Positions 10,987-20,913 of a stretch of 64,000 nt of DNA are shown piece after piece. Within the stretch, counting starts at the first letter, position 1, and the number at the start of each line of letters is the position of its first letter. Below the pieces are notes generated by a model that saw only the letters and a program-made list of their open reading frames with translations, was not told where the DNA came from and did no database searches. A program made the translations under genes and the position numbers. The DNA comes from Thelephora terrestris (taxonomy: Eukaryota; Basidiomycota; Agaricomycetes; Thelephorales; Thelephoraceae), in assembly GCA_015956445.1 (NCBI GenBank), contig WIUZ02000002.1, forward strand, positions 806,001 to 870,000, in the 5' to 3' direction.

Positions 10987-11172
10987 GGACGTTGTATAAG
11001 CCTTAGTATAGCCATGTTGTTCCGTATTGCCATGAATGTATGCGCGTTTGTGTGTTTTGAATGATCAGTGTGAAGGATAAGGAGTGTGAAGCATTCAAAA
11101 CATAAGAAGTGATAAGAAGTGTTCAAAGAAAGAGCGTGTTATAAAAAGTTTAAAAATACCATGTTCCTGACA

Positions 11173-11595
11173 GGTCTGATGTGTGATCTCCTCTGGTCTG
11201 ATCCTGATGATCATTGCGGGTGGGGTATATCCCCTCGTGGTGTGGGCTATACATTTGGACAAGACATCTCAGAAGCTTTCAATCATAACAATGGTCTGTC
11301 ATTGGTTGCACGAGGTCATCAGCTTGTTATGGAGGGTATGTCGTGGATAGTTGTTCAGCTTGTAATAAGGAATCAGCCTTGACCAATGCCAACAGGTTAC
11401 AACTGGGGCCAGGACAGGAATGTGGTGACCATCTTCAGTGCACCAAATTATTGTGATCAAGGTAATCAGGCAGCTATCATGGAGATAGATGCAAAGCTAT
11501 CCTATAGTTTGTATGTCCCATGTCCCTTCAACTCTGCTCAGTTCTGCTGATCTACTACCCTTTTCCTCAGTGCCCAATTTGATTGTGTTCATTAA
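11173..11595 (+). pseudogene. PP2A 3' part: last exons
   Basis: Coding resumes in frame at GGTCT (11173-11177 is the repeat copy): [38 protein letters not shown] to 11335. Intron 11336-11395, exon 11396-11510 ([28 protein letters not shown]), intron 11511-11570. The last exon reads FAQFD then VH and a stop at 11593-11595, in place of the usual tail of about 20 residues. The metal-binding His of the (R/G)HQL motif is kept. Confidence 0.88.
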
Positions 11596-12106
11596 GACTT
11601 TATCCCTATCAGCAAGGTGGACATATCTTGGACATGTGTGGGAACGGAAGCTGGCTACCCCAGAGACTTGTTTGGTTGTTTTTCCTCTCCTTTGTCTTCA
11701 GACAGTTTTGTGTCAACATTATGTACCCTGAAAGCTGGGAGTGGTTCTCCTGGCATTATTGCTAATAAACACCACATGGAAGGAAGAACCTGTCTTTAAA
11801 AAGGAGAAAATTTCTTTCCTCCTGATATGCACCTTCTAGGACTCTTATGTGAGTTTTCTATCTTCTATAAGTCATCTCATGGGCATTCCACTATGTAATC
11901 TACCATATTTGGTGGGGGGGAGGAAGTAGCTTCCTTTCACTGATGCAGGGTTGGGCTAAAAAGTGCATCTTAAACTAATGGGGGCTGTGAGCACCAGCAT
12001 TTCACAACCCTGAAATTTTCACCAACTTTCCAAACTCACACTCTTTATTCTGTTTATCATATCATATCTTCATTCACCTTGTTTATCCTCTTTTCTTTCA
12101 TCAGAC
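11596..12106. other. PP2A 3' flank, nothing recognised
   Basis: AT-rich DNA without a supported gene. The last part (about 12010-12106, CCAACTTTCCAAACTCACAC onward) resembles 18216-18310, so it belongs to an old unclassified repeat. Confidence 0.4.
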
Positions 12107-12540
12107 TCTGTCAGTGAAGGCCTGCTTACCGTTTCTGGGGCACCAGAGGATTAGTGGGATATGGGGTGTCAGGTTGAGCAAACATAGTGCTGGAAGTTCA
12201 AGGGATTGGAGCAGGAAGGTGAGAGAGAGAGGAGCCTCTTGTTGATAAGGAGGGATAGGACTATGAAACCCTTGCAGAATTGGTGAGGTGTTGAGCAAAA
12301 GGGGTGAAGTCTTTGTCACCCAACTGTTCAAATCAGTCTCAGTAGTCTATGATATCCCAAGGTAGGTCAGTTGGAATATTGCACAGAAAATGAGAGCAGA
12401 ACAATGGGTATGAGTGCAAGTGGTTAATAAAACTCTGGAGCAGGGAAATTGAAAGCTGGGGCTGATACTAAAGAGGACAGACACTAATTTTCCCTGATGA
12501 AGGAAGATCAGCTGCCTCTAGGAAGGGAGGAGTAGTTACT
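12107..12540 (+). mobile_element. Old, diverged family II fragment
   Basis: Begins TGTCAGTGAAGGCCTGCTTAC, a diverged form of the family II end (TGTCAGGGTTGAAGGCC), and follows family II order through the region of the first gene (minus strand) as far as about 12540. It is much more diverged than the copy at 12923 and has no second end, so it is an ancient truncated copy, broken in many places. Confidence 0.6.
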
Positions 12541-12821
12541 CCTGTGAGCCGGGTAGGGAGCGTTCGAGAGTCGTCTCAAGTAGATGAGAATCTCAGTGCA
12601 CGGAAGATAAATGTAAACACTTGGTGTATAATCTGACCTAAATTAGACAAGAATAGTCTAGCTACCAGTCAGATAGGGATAAGAGTGTGAATACATCAAG
12701 AAAACTAACCTCAGTGCGCGAAAGGTAAATGTGAACACTGAGGTAAGAGCAAGCAGAAGCACAAGCTAAATAAGTAGCAGACCGTAACAAAAATGGGTCA
12801 GGTAGCTACAAAGATGGATGG
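12541..12821. repeat. Unclassified DNA with two imperfect direct repeats
   Basis: Two copies of a block of about 33 bases, CTCAGTGCACGGAAGATAAA and on (near 12592) and CTCAGTGCGCGAAAGGTAAA and on (near 12712), lie about 120 bp apart. No gene or element end is visible. Confidence 0.4.
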
Positions 12822-12942
12822 TGAACTTGTTGAACACTCTGGGTAGTTGGAGACCTCAGATAGAGTGAACAAGCGAGTAGGGGTTGGTACCAGTTGAGTG
12901 TTGTGATCTATACAACCACCAGTGTCAGGGTTGAAGGCCTGC

Positions 12943-13566
12943 TTACTGTTTGTGGGGCGCTAGAGGATTAGCGGGGTAGGGTGTGTCTGGACGGGCTTTG
13001 AGGAAGGGAGTTCCTGGAGTAGAGAGGAGAGGAGAGGGAATATCAAGAGCGAGTGGTGACTCGAATTGATAAGGATGGATGGGTGAATTGTAGTCTTGGC
13101 AAAACTTGACCAGGTGCTGGATGAACGGTTCGAAGTCTTGATCGCTGAGTTGTTCGAAACTACTGAGGTATTCTATGACGGCAAAGGGTAGGTCAGTTGG
13201 TATGTCCCACCAAAGAACAATAATAGATGGGCAGTGAGTGTGAACGTTGGTGGTGAGGTGGATACGAAGGGTAGGAAAATAGAAGGCTGGACTTATACTG
13301 AAATAGACAGTGGCTAGCACGCTTTCAGTAAAGTCAGACTTCCAAAGGAACTGATGATCAGCTCCGAGCAGGAACGGAGGAGTTGTGACTCCAGCGTCGA
13401 GGGCTGCAAAAGGACAATAGTAGGGATGGTGAGCTAATAGTCCCGAAGTTCTATTGAGCTGGAGGCTCCTGATGAGCTTATATTCCCAAATGGAACATTG
13501 AGCGTTGGGTATGACCGGACATTGAATAGGACTAGTAGAAGGGAAGGGGTTAGGGGCGCTGAACAT
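12943..13566 (-). CDS. Family II gene A, unrecognised 207-residue protein
   Basis: Starts MFSAPNPFPSTSPIQ. It has a conserved centre (SIWEYKLIRSLQLNRTSGLL, AHHPYYCPFAALDAGV, ADHQFLWKSDFTES, LWWDIPTDLPFAVIEYL) and ends only about 20 bases from the element border, with a Pro-rich tail. Related sequences occur in every family II copy (41059-41655 minus; 53395-53936 and 62525-62757 plus). A TATA box lies at 13671-13677 on the minus strand, about 110 bases ahead of the ATG. GTAAG and CAG signals between TATA and ATG suggest a 5' intron. I recognise no family. In the LTR model this frame lies in the R-U5 part of the repeat. Confidence 0.5.
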   Translation of the reverse strand: MFSAPNPFPSTSPIQCPVIPNAQCSIWEYKLIRSLQLNRTSGLLAHHPYYCPFAALDAGVTTPPFLLGADHQFLWKSDFTESVLATVYFSISPAFYFPTLRIHLTTNVHTHCPSIIVLWWDIPTDLPFAVIEYLSSFEQLSDQDFEPFIQHLVKFCQDYNSPIHPYQFESPLALDIPSPLLSTPGTPFLKARPDTPYPANPLAPHKQ

Positions 13567-14129
13567 ATACTGGCAGGAGAATTCCTCAGCTTACTTTGTT
13601 TTATTGAGCAGTTGGTAGGAGAGTACAGAAGAGATTGAGAATGGGGAAAGAAAGGAGCGAACGCTCTTCCTTATATACCCAATCCTCTTACAGGCTTAGT
13701 AATCATACAATGAGTCAAACAAGAGTCAACATGGTCTGTGCATAGTTTAGGGCAGGGTGAATGAGTCGGAGAAGTGGGACTTAGGATGATCAATGGTGGG
13801 ATACAAAATAGGAGAACAATAGGGTATGAGTCAATAGCAGTACAATGGGGATTTCTCGCGTTTCATGGTAGCAATAGAAGGGCAACAGGGATTTCCCATG
13901 ATCAGTGGGGATTTCTCAGGATTGATGTGATCGAGATTTAGGGTTGAGGGTTCGTTTTACTCATTTGGGGTGACAATAAATAATGGCGTATTGTTATTAC
14001 CCTTTTGGGCGTCCCATTGATCTGGGCGTATTTAGGCTTGTGGGTCTCTGAGTCTTTTCCCTCCATTGCCTCTTTTCCACTCCCATCAATCTACACCAAC
14101 ATCTCCTCATCTAAACTACTTCTTCCACT
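13567..14129. promoter_or_regulatory. Shared divergent promoter of family II
   Basis: A 560-bp region between the two divergent starts. It holds a minus-strand TATATAA (13671-13677) and, for the plus gene, a weak TATA-like GTATTTAG near 14026; the copy at 42k has a clear TATATA near 42168. Short direct repeats of GGGGATTTCTC and AATGGGGATTT type occur at about 13845-13925 and at the same place in other copies. Confidence 0.5.
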
Positions 14130-14982
14130 ATGTCTCTCAATGCTGCCACCACCCCCTTTGTTTCTGCCTCTCCCTATGAGGTCGAACAGCACTTGTACGA
14201 TACCCCGGCCAACATCGCCTTTGACAATCAAGTTGCTCAGGAGTTCCTCACCGTCCACAATGCTCCTCCTCACTTTTGGGATCAAGCTGGGTACAATGAC
14301 CCCAACCGAACAGTCATGCGTTGTCCTGGTGTTACTCCTTTGGTGGATGGTATGGAGAGGGAAAGGGAGAATAGGATCACCAAGTTAGAGAAGCGCTTGG
14401 ATCTGATGTACGTGATTGTTAATAGTCTTAACGACGACTGCTCTCACTTTGCCTTGGAACACTGGGGACCTTTCCAGGCATCTCTCTTCCGATATTTTGG
14501 ACACCAGTGCCGAGGTGCCTACTGCACTGACCCCCCTCAGTCCTCCCCCGTCATCCCTCCAACTCCGCCAGGATTGGGGCGTTCCTCTCCCTCAATCCCC
14601 TCCCTGGAGTCCTGCCCCAGTTTTTCAGATGGTGGAGAGGACCTCGAAGAAGACCCGCAAGAGTCTGATGACTCGTTCTGGACAGCAGTGTCGCCCGTCG
14701 AACAAGGCTCGTCAAGTTCGCATGTGGCTGAAGTTGGAAGTGTCGAGTCTTCAGGACAAGTATGGGTTTGAATTAGTGAGTGAGGGTCTGGCGGATGTGA
14801 GGCAGGAGATGCATGGGGGATTCCAGCATGACGTGTTGGGTTGTCGAGATTGCTGGCAGGATCCAGTAACGAGGGAGTATTTGTATTGTCCTCAGAGCGT
14901 ATATAATCCCTTTCATTTTGCTCATCATTGCCCTTTCAATCAGAAGTGCATTTGTAATGTAGATCCTTTCCTCCTCGTTTAG
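14130..14982 (+). pseudogene. Family II gene B, Cys/His-containing unrecognised protein
   Basis: Starts MSLNAATTPFVSASPY. It continues with YDTPANIAFDNQVAQEFL, a helical stretch (MERERENRITKLEKRLDLMY), a Pro/Ser-rich middle, then KLEVSSLQDKYGFELVSEGL, a Cys pair (GCRDCW), and a Cys/His-rich end (YCPQSVYNPFHFAHHCPFN, KCIC) that could bind zinc. Family II copies at 18.8-47 kb, 42271-46477 and 61015-61990 carry the same protein, so the reading is well supported. It is coding along most of its length here with about one break. Function unknown. Confidence 0.5.
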
Positions 14983-15909
14983 TCTGTTTGTTATGTTTTG
15001 TACTATTACTCCGAATGAGACCAATGTCTTGAATAACCTGTGTGATTTTCTTTAATATGTCACATGACAACCAGGACAGTAGATCTGTCCTTAGTTGCCC
15101 ACAGAAGTTGGAGAATTGCTGGGGAAGACCGCAACAACTAGAGTGAATCACGAGGCGCGAGACAAAGCAGAGGTGGTTGGGAACTGAGGTTGCGTAGCGT
15201 CGCAATGGAGAATCGTTGCGAAAGCTTGGGAGTAGCAGAGTAGGCAGGCAGGATAGTAACCTAGGTCACAACAGAGAGAGAAAGAGAGCTGGAGACTTGG
15301 AGAAGCGAACCAGAGAACTAAAGCTCGGACTGGAACTGAACTGGGGGATCTGAGTTGATGCATTCAAGGCTATCTAAGACATGGTATATAAAGGAAACCA
15401 TAGAATCTCCTAAATAAGCAGTGTTGAGGATAGTTGAGGGAGGAAATGGGAACAGAAAAGTGAAACTAAGGGGAGCTGGGTGAAAGGGGTAACTGCAGAG
15501 GAGAAACATTGACAAAGGCTGAGTAACCAGGAGAAGATGATGAAGGGTGGCGACGGCAGTAAAGGAGAGCTGCATCATAAAGGGGAAACACAGGGGAAGT
15601 GGACTTGAGAGAGGACAACGAAGGCGAGAATAGCGGGAGCAAGTGCTTGGAGAATGGAATGGCGCGGGGAATGGAATGGAACAATTGATCGGAGTGTTCT
15701 GATCAATGGGAAAGGCTTGAGACGAAGAGTTGGATGCAAGGCGACGAGGGAACTGGGAATCAGCAGTGGGAAGATGAGATAGTGATGGGAACCGGTGATG
15801 AGAGACTAGAGTGAGGGTTGAAAGGGTGACGAGAGGCTTGGTGAACAAGGCATCAGGGATATCGAAGTCCCAGTGAACTAGCTGAACACTCCAGGTAGTT
15901 GGATACCTT

Positions 15910-16262
15910 TGTTGAGCAGGTAGAGTATATTTTATACTACTACATGGTATACTCTAGTCCTTACCTGAGGGGAAGATCTTATAGTAGGAGATGGGGGAGA
16001 GAGAGAGAGAAGCAATTGATTGATCTATCTACACATGTGGGGTATATATATCTATCTACTCTATAGGTGTCACAACTGTACAGTGTGACTGATGCAGGGT
16101 CCGTGTGGCGGCTTAAGGCACGCGCACGTCATACCGATCGATCGGATCACTGATGCGATACCGTCCCTTTGGGTCGCTTATTCACTGCTCTCCGGCATTG
16201 GCTCTCACTTGAAGCGGTGGAGCCGGTTGACCCGTTGCCGGGCGCAGAACTCCGGTTCAACA
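15910..16262 (-). repeat. Solo Copia LTR
   Basis: A 353-bp LTR of the same Copia family as 988-7363, with TG..CA ends and target duplication ACCTT (15905-15909, 16263-16267). It differs from the full element's LTRs at many more sites than they differ from each other, so it is an older insertion reduced to one LTR by recombination. Confidence 0.92.
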
Positions 16263-17129
16263 ACCTTAGAAAGAGCAAATGAGCAGTTGAGGGTGGGTAC
16301 CAGTTGAGTTGTTGGATTGTATACAACCACCGGAACAGAAGATCTGTTCTAAGTTGCCCATAGAAGTCTGAAGATTGCCGGGGAAGACCACGACAATTAG
16401 AGTAAAGCACGAGGTTTGAGACAAAGCAGAGAGGGATGGAGACCGAGTTTGTGGAGAGTTGCAATAAAGATTTGTCGCAACGGCGTAGAGTAGCAGAGAT
16501 CGGCAGGTAGGATAGTAGCACTGAGACACCGAGAAATAGAGAACTGGCTGGAGAACTGGAGAACGAACTGGGGAACCGGAAAACTCGGACTGGAACTGAA
16601 CTGGGGGATCTGAATCGATGCATTCCAGGCTATCTAAGACACAGTATATAAAGGAAATAGAGAGATCTCCTAAATAAGCAGTGCCGAAGGTAGTCTGAGA
16701 GAGAGAAGGGGAATGGAAAAGCGAAACTAAGGAGAACTGGGTGAGAGGGGTAACTATTGAGGGGGAACGAAGATGAAAGCTGAGTAACTACAGGGACAAT
16801 GACGAAGGGGTGATGACTGCAACGAGAGAAAGCCACGTCACACAGGAGAACATGCAGGGGAAGAAGACTCGAGAGCAGGAGATAGCAGCGGAGGCAAGTG
16901 CCCGGATAATGGAACAGTGTGGAGAATGGAACAGATTGATTGACCAGAAAGTTCTGATTAATAAGGAAATCGCGGGAGGATGAAGACGAAGGCGTAGAAC
17001 GATGGGGAACTGGAGATTGATGGCGGGAAGATGCGATAACGATGGGTGGCAATGGCGAAAGGCTAGAACGAGAGTTGAAGCGATGGTGAAGAGCGTGGAG
17101 AACGAGGCGTCAGCGATACTGAGGTTCCG

Positions 17130-17577
17130 GAGGGTCGACGAGCACAAGACTAGGGCTGGAACACGGGGAATCAAAACAGGGTTCCCAGGAAGAGAGTGCG
17201 AAGCGGGGAAGAACGTCCCACAGACAACAGAAGAGGTCCGGTGACTCGGACGAAGGCTGCCTCAATGCAATCGCGAGGTCAAGAAGCGTTCAGAACTCAA
17301 TGGAGTCGAGCGACCAATAGGGAGAAATCGGAGAACTGCCGATTCAATGTTGCGACACCGGTGAGTTGAGAAGCAGGGAGGACGAGGGCTAGAACACGGG
17401 GATTTGAATCAGGGTTCCCGGGAAGGTGATGTGAAGCGGGGAAGGACGTCTGTAAGACAATAAGATGTTCTGATGAGGGGAACAAGGATCGCCTTGAGGC
17501 CGGAAAGCTGCCGGAACTCAATGGGTTCAAGTAGCCAATAGGAAGAATTGGGGAATAGCCAATTCAACGGCGCGACA
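17130..17577. repeat. Internal duplication of about 233 bp in G2
   Basis: The block around AGGGCTGGAACACGGGG (17152) recurs as AGGGCTAGAACACGGGG (17385), and both are followed by the GGGTTCCC.. and CCAATAGG.. segments and by a gcgaca-like end (17351-17357 and 17571-17577). The solo relative at 36294 has one copy. Confidence 0.65.
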
Positions 17578-17816
17578 ATGGGTCATATGAAAAGATATGT
17601 CAAAAGAAATGTACTTGGGAAATACAAGGTGAGTCCAAAATGGTTGAAAATAAACTTGAAAATCCTAACAACTCCCAAGTCAAGAGCCAAGAAAGAACAA
17701 TAATAGGGGTGGTGTGCAAGGCATCCTGCTGTTCTGTTTGACTGGAGGCCTCTAACAAGTTTGTATTTCTGGATACTATAACTGTATGACTACTCTGGCA
17801 ACCAAAAGTTGCTGAG
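17578..17816. other. Family II remnant and unclassified DNA
   Basis: About 17690-17795 resembles family II gene A (ACAATAATAGGGGTGGTG, then GGAGGCCTCTAACAAG), strongly diverged. The rest is unrecognised. Confidence 0.4.
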
Positions 17817-18177
17817 CACAGTGAGCATCGGGTAAATTCTGATCCGGAAAATGCCCTGTTTATGACCCGATTAGGTCAAATATTCCCTACATTTTCCTTA
17901 TTAGTTTACTACCTGAAAATCTTTGGTAATATTGATAGGAAAATATCAGGAAATTAGTCAAATATTCCAGTACGGAACATTGTGGTAGGAGGCACCTGAT
18001 TGGTCCACAGTGCGGAATATCTCAGATATTCCAAAAAATATCCCGTTTATAATCCAGAGTATATTATCTTCAAATTTTGTGGTATTTACTAGGTTAGAAA
18101 ATGTATGGAAAATTTGACCTAGTTGAGCCATATACTGGGGATATTCCGGGTCGGAATTTACTCCAATGCCCGCTGTG
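17817..18177. mobile_element. CACAG-ended MITE
   Basis: A 361-bp noncoding element with terminal inverted repeats of about 30 bp (CACAGTGAGCATCGGG.. against ..CCCGCTGTG) and target duplication GAG (17814-17816, 18178-18180). CACAG ends and a 3-bp duplication fit the CMC/CACTA superfamily. Inside, ATATTCC and its complement recur. Confidence 0.75.
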
Positions 18178-18180
18178 GAG

Positions 18181-18480
18181 GGTGATGACTGCCAAGACTG
18201 TGGATTTTTTGTTGTATTTTTCTCCAATTTTCCAAACTCACACTCATTGTTTTTCCTATCTTATCTTATCTTTTCCTCCCCATCACTTTCTTTTATCCTT
18301 CATCTTATCAGGACCAACAGAAAAGCAAACACGCCATCAATTCCAAGTCCTATTGTAACCGTACAAGAAACAAACTGGTTATATGTATAGAGACTAGGAG
18401 TTGAATCCTAGCCGACCTGGTGACTACCAGGAACCCTTTTCAGCCTGCTCACAAATTTACCACTTCCTCACCATCCTCAC
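18181..18480. other. No gene seen
   Basis: Pyrimidine-rich DNA (18216-18310 resembles 12010-12106) and sequence I cannot assign. Confidence 0.3.
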
Positions 18481-19073
18481 AACTTGCCTCCTGCTCCAGA
18501 CTAGTTGACCCAGGATGCAACGAAAACAGCATAGTGTCTTCTTCCTCTGACCTCAGTTGAACCAACAGTTCAAGTCAATACAAAGAGATTGCATTGGAGG
18601 GACCCACAAGATGGCCTGACATTCCCGACCGGCACAACACCTTGTTTATTGCAGTTAGGATTGGGTGATCTTGTGGAAGAGGAGTCGACATAATTTGGGA
18701 GTGGGTCATTGGACCCCTCCTCAGAACCATCATTGGGATCATTGACAGCAAGCTTTGTGAGCTGTCTGGACTGTCACAAACACATGACATGTTAAGGAAG
18801 ATCACACAAGTCATTCAAGAAATTTTTAGCATTCGCAGTAATAATGCAAAGAAGACTAAAGGAACTAAATTGAGACAAAAGGATCTACTTCACAAGCACA
18901 GTCCTGCTGATCAGGACAGCGATGAGTGAAATGGAACAGGTTGTACATGCTCTGAGGATAGTACAAATACTGTCAGGAACATGGTATTTTTAAAAACTTT
19001 TTATGACACACTTGTTCTTCAAACTCCTCTTACCTTTTCTTATTGTTTGAATATTTCACTCTCCTTATCCTTC

Positions 19074-19094
19074 ACCCCCCCCCCCCCCCCCCCC
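19074..19094 (+). repeat. Poly-C run, 21 bases
   Basis: An uninterrupted run of 21 C in the family I terminal region. Other copies have a short mixed sequence here, so it grew after insertion. Confidence 0.85.
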
Positions 19095-19194
19095 ATTCAA
19101 ACACAAAACACGCAATACATTCAATGCAAACCGGAACCACAAGACTATACTACGAGGCTAAGCTTGCCTCTATACATGCTTATACGAAGTCCAT

Positions 19195-20913
19195 TCAAAA
19201 GTCAACTGTATCCTCTACGGGCACCCAATGCTCGAGGGTTCCATCCCAGTTCAGCCAACCTCCTCTCCCAGCAAGCAGTTCTCCGAACATGGCATCCCCG
19301 TCCTCTGCGCTCAAACGTACGACTAGATCAAGTCGATACGAAGAGACTCCTTCGAAGGGACCCACCAGCCGCCCAGATGTCACTGAACTTTGGAACACTT
19401 GGTTCCACATCTCCATCACCAGGTGACTGCTCAGCAGCACTGTTGACGTAGTCGAAGAGAGACCCTCTGTCTCCCTCATTGGAGGCCTGGGCAGAATCCT
19501 GGACTGCAAGTCGAGTGAGGTGGCGACGCTGGATCTCGGACTCGACCTGTCGGTTGAGACGGTTGACACAGTATCAAAATCATCTTCCCTCACCTCCACC
19601 AGACTCGTCACCATCCAACGCAGCTGGAAGAGTGTAAGGATTGGATGCTGCCATCCGGCCCACTCGACTAAACTTGGAGTGTTTGCAACGCTGCCCAGTT
19701 CGAGCCGGATGTACCTCAGTCACTCTCGGAGCATCCTCGGCTCGATCGATGGCCATCTCCTCGAGCAGCACCAACTGATTAATCGGCTGCATTGGGCAAC
19801 AACCGCAGTTCTCCTTGTCGGAATCGGCAAAGGTGGAAGCCGGAGCCGGAGTTGGGATGGGAGCCTCGTTCTCTACCAGAGGTGTGGCGTAGGACAACGG
19901 ATTAGGTGACAGGAGTACCACCTCATTGGCATACTCCAACTCAAAGGGAACATCGGCTGAACCCTGGCCCACCAATCGTGGTGACTGGTTGCAACAACAA
20001 ATCTTGTCCTGAAGGGACTCGACCTGCACAGTCAGCACGGAAACCAGATCCTCGAGTTCATCAACCTAACGAGCATTAGTTTCTCTCACAAAAGAGAGCA
20101 TACTTTGCACCGCTCACCCAGTTGCTCTCCCTGTCAATCTTCTTGGAATGCCTGTCCAAGCAGTTATCCCGCCCATCAAAGGCCCCCGTCATGTTCTCAT
20201 CCCAAATGCTCAAGCCGTTGACCAAGTCCTGATGGTTAGCTACCATCGCCTCCAATGCCTCGTTCATCTTCCTCTGGAACTCGGCCATGGTCTCCTTCAT
20301 CAAGAGACCCTCCACGGACAAACGAAGGACGTCTGCCTTTGCTTCCTTTACCTCCCTCTCCAAACGTTCAACCTACAGCCACCAGGTTAATCGAGAGTCA
20401 TACTCGGAACAACCTGGCAACCCACCTTGCTGTCTCCTTCTCGCACCAGCGACCAGAGCAGGGTGGTGGCGGCGGTGGCATGGCGGACGGCCCTAGGAAC
20501 AGTTGCCCCGTGCTCCAACAGGTCCTGATCGTGGATCCCTCGCATGAGGGTGTACCACAACTCCTTCTTGATGAGGTGTTCCAACTCCCTGAACCTACCC
20601 CTCATTTGGTGGATCACCTTCTTGGCAATCATGGACCGAACCCAGAGTTCGTCATCCCAGGTTAACCCCATCAAATGTGGGATGGTCTCCCTGAGACGTT
20701 CAGTGTCCACTCGCTTGACGACCTCCAAGATCTAGAAGACCGTTAGTTCAACCACAACTGTCAATGCTGTACGACCTTTACCTGGTTGTCGGAACTGTAC
20801 GGAACACCCGCCTCACAGGCATAGGTCTTGCGGGCTGCGGCACGATGGTCGATGTGAGAGATGGTGGAGATCCCATTGGCGACATTGTAGGTATGGTTGT
20901 TGGGGAAAGACAT
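19195..20913 (-). pseudogene. Family I gene in copy 2
   Basis: Same five-exon gene as at 9248-10986, on the minus strand from the ATG at 20913 to the stop at 19195. The conserved domain (HLMGLTWDDELWVRSMIAKK), coiled coil and VDFstop end are present. Its sequence differs clearly from copy 1, so it is an older subfamily, with few breaks if any. A 21-base C run follows at 19074-19094. Confidence 0.6.

Larger units (their letters stand above)
7866..11172 (+). mobile_element. Family I element, copy 1 (in PP2A exon 4)
   Basis: A 3307-bp element with borders TGTCAGGGCC.. and ..TTCCTGACA and target duplication GGTCT (7861-7865, 11173-11177). Only about seven terminal bases are inverted; the two ends differ inside and no long direct repeat is present. 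It carries one spliced gene (9248-10986), about 1.3 kb of noncoding DNA before it, and a promoter-like region reading the other way near 8313-8341. The same element recurs at least six more times here, always with both ends and a 5-bp duplication. It could be a giant solo LTR or a non-autonomous element moved by an integrase-like enzyme. This copy looks whole. Confidence 0.85.
605..11595 (+). pseudogene. PP2A catalytic subunit gene, split by two mobile elements
   Basis: Serine/threonine phosphatase of the PPP family, PP2A catalytic-subunit type. Exons are 605-691, 757-840, 953-987 continuing at 7369-7633, 7771-7865 continuing at 11178-11335, 11396-11510 and 11571-11595. With the insertions and one copy of each target duplication left out, the exons give 864 bases in one open frame (287 residues, against about 309 for the family). 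Motifs seen: GDIHG at 51-55, GNHE near 111-114, CLHGG, and SPRG near the C-terminal metal site. Three oddities suggest decay. The GDxVDRG motif reads GNYVDRG, so the metal ligand equivalent to human Asp85 is Asn80. The NYCYRCGNQ region is one residue short (NYCDQGNQ). The reading frame stops before the conserved C-terminal tail ending in PDYFL that is methylated in active PP2A. It is probably a dying duplicate, since eukaryotes need PP2A; another copy elsewhere is expected. Confidence 0.9.
12923..15069 (+). mobile_element. Family II element, copy a
   Basis: A 2147-bp element with borders TGTCAGGGTTGAAGGCC.. and ..TGTCACATGACA and target duplication ACCAG (12918-12922, 15070-15074). It holds two divergent genes, 12943-13566 on the minus strand and 14130-14982 on the plus strand, around a shared promoter region. 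There are no long terminal repeats and no polymerase gene. Its end bases resemble family I and the solo LTR at 63273. Gene two shows about one break in this copy. Confidence 0.8.
12822..15873 (-). mobile_element. LTR-like repeat G1, split by a family II copy
   Basis: Begins TGAACTTGTTGAACACTC. Its pieces (12822-12922 and 15070-15873) are similar throughout to the repeat at 15874-17577 and to the reverse complement of the solo LTR at 36294-37413. A TATA box reading on the minus strand (ATATAC region near 15385-15395) matches the same place in the other copies. The right end is missing where the next copy begins. The family is probably an LTR retrotransposon of uncertain type; no internal genes are present. 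Broken. Confidence 0.6.
15874..17577 (-). mobile_element. LTR-like repeat G2, with a Copia solo LTR inside
   Basis: Borders TGAACTAGCTGAACACTCC.. and ..CGGCGCGACA. It is the reverse-orientation relative of the solo LTR at 36294-37413. A 353-bp Copia solo LTR sits in it at 15910-16262. Without that it is about 1.35 kb, longer than its relative because of an internal duplication (about 17130-17577). It abuts G1 head to tail with no target duplication, so the pair is probably a recombination product. Confidence 0.6.

Noticed and set aside
7866-11172. Helitron or Polinton-type element
   Set aside because: Helitrons make no target duplication, and Polintons have long inverted repeats, 6-bp duplications and a polymerase B gene. 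None of these fits.
7866-11172. Read as host genes, each family I copy a separate member of a gene family
   Set aside because: Borders, 5-bp duplications and insertion into PP2A and into each other show they are mobile units.
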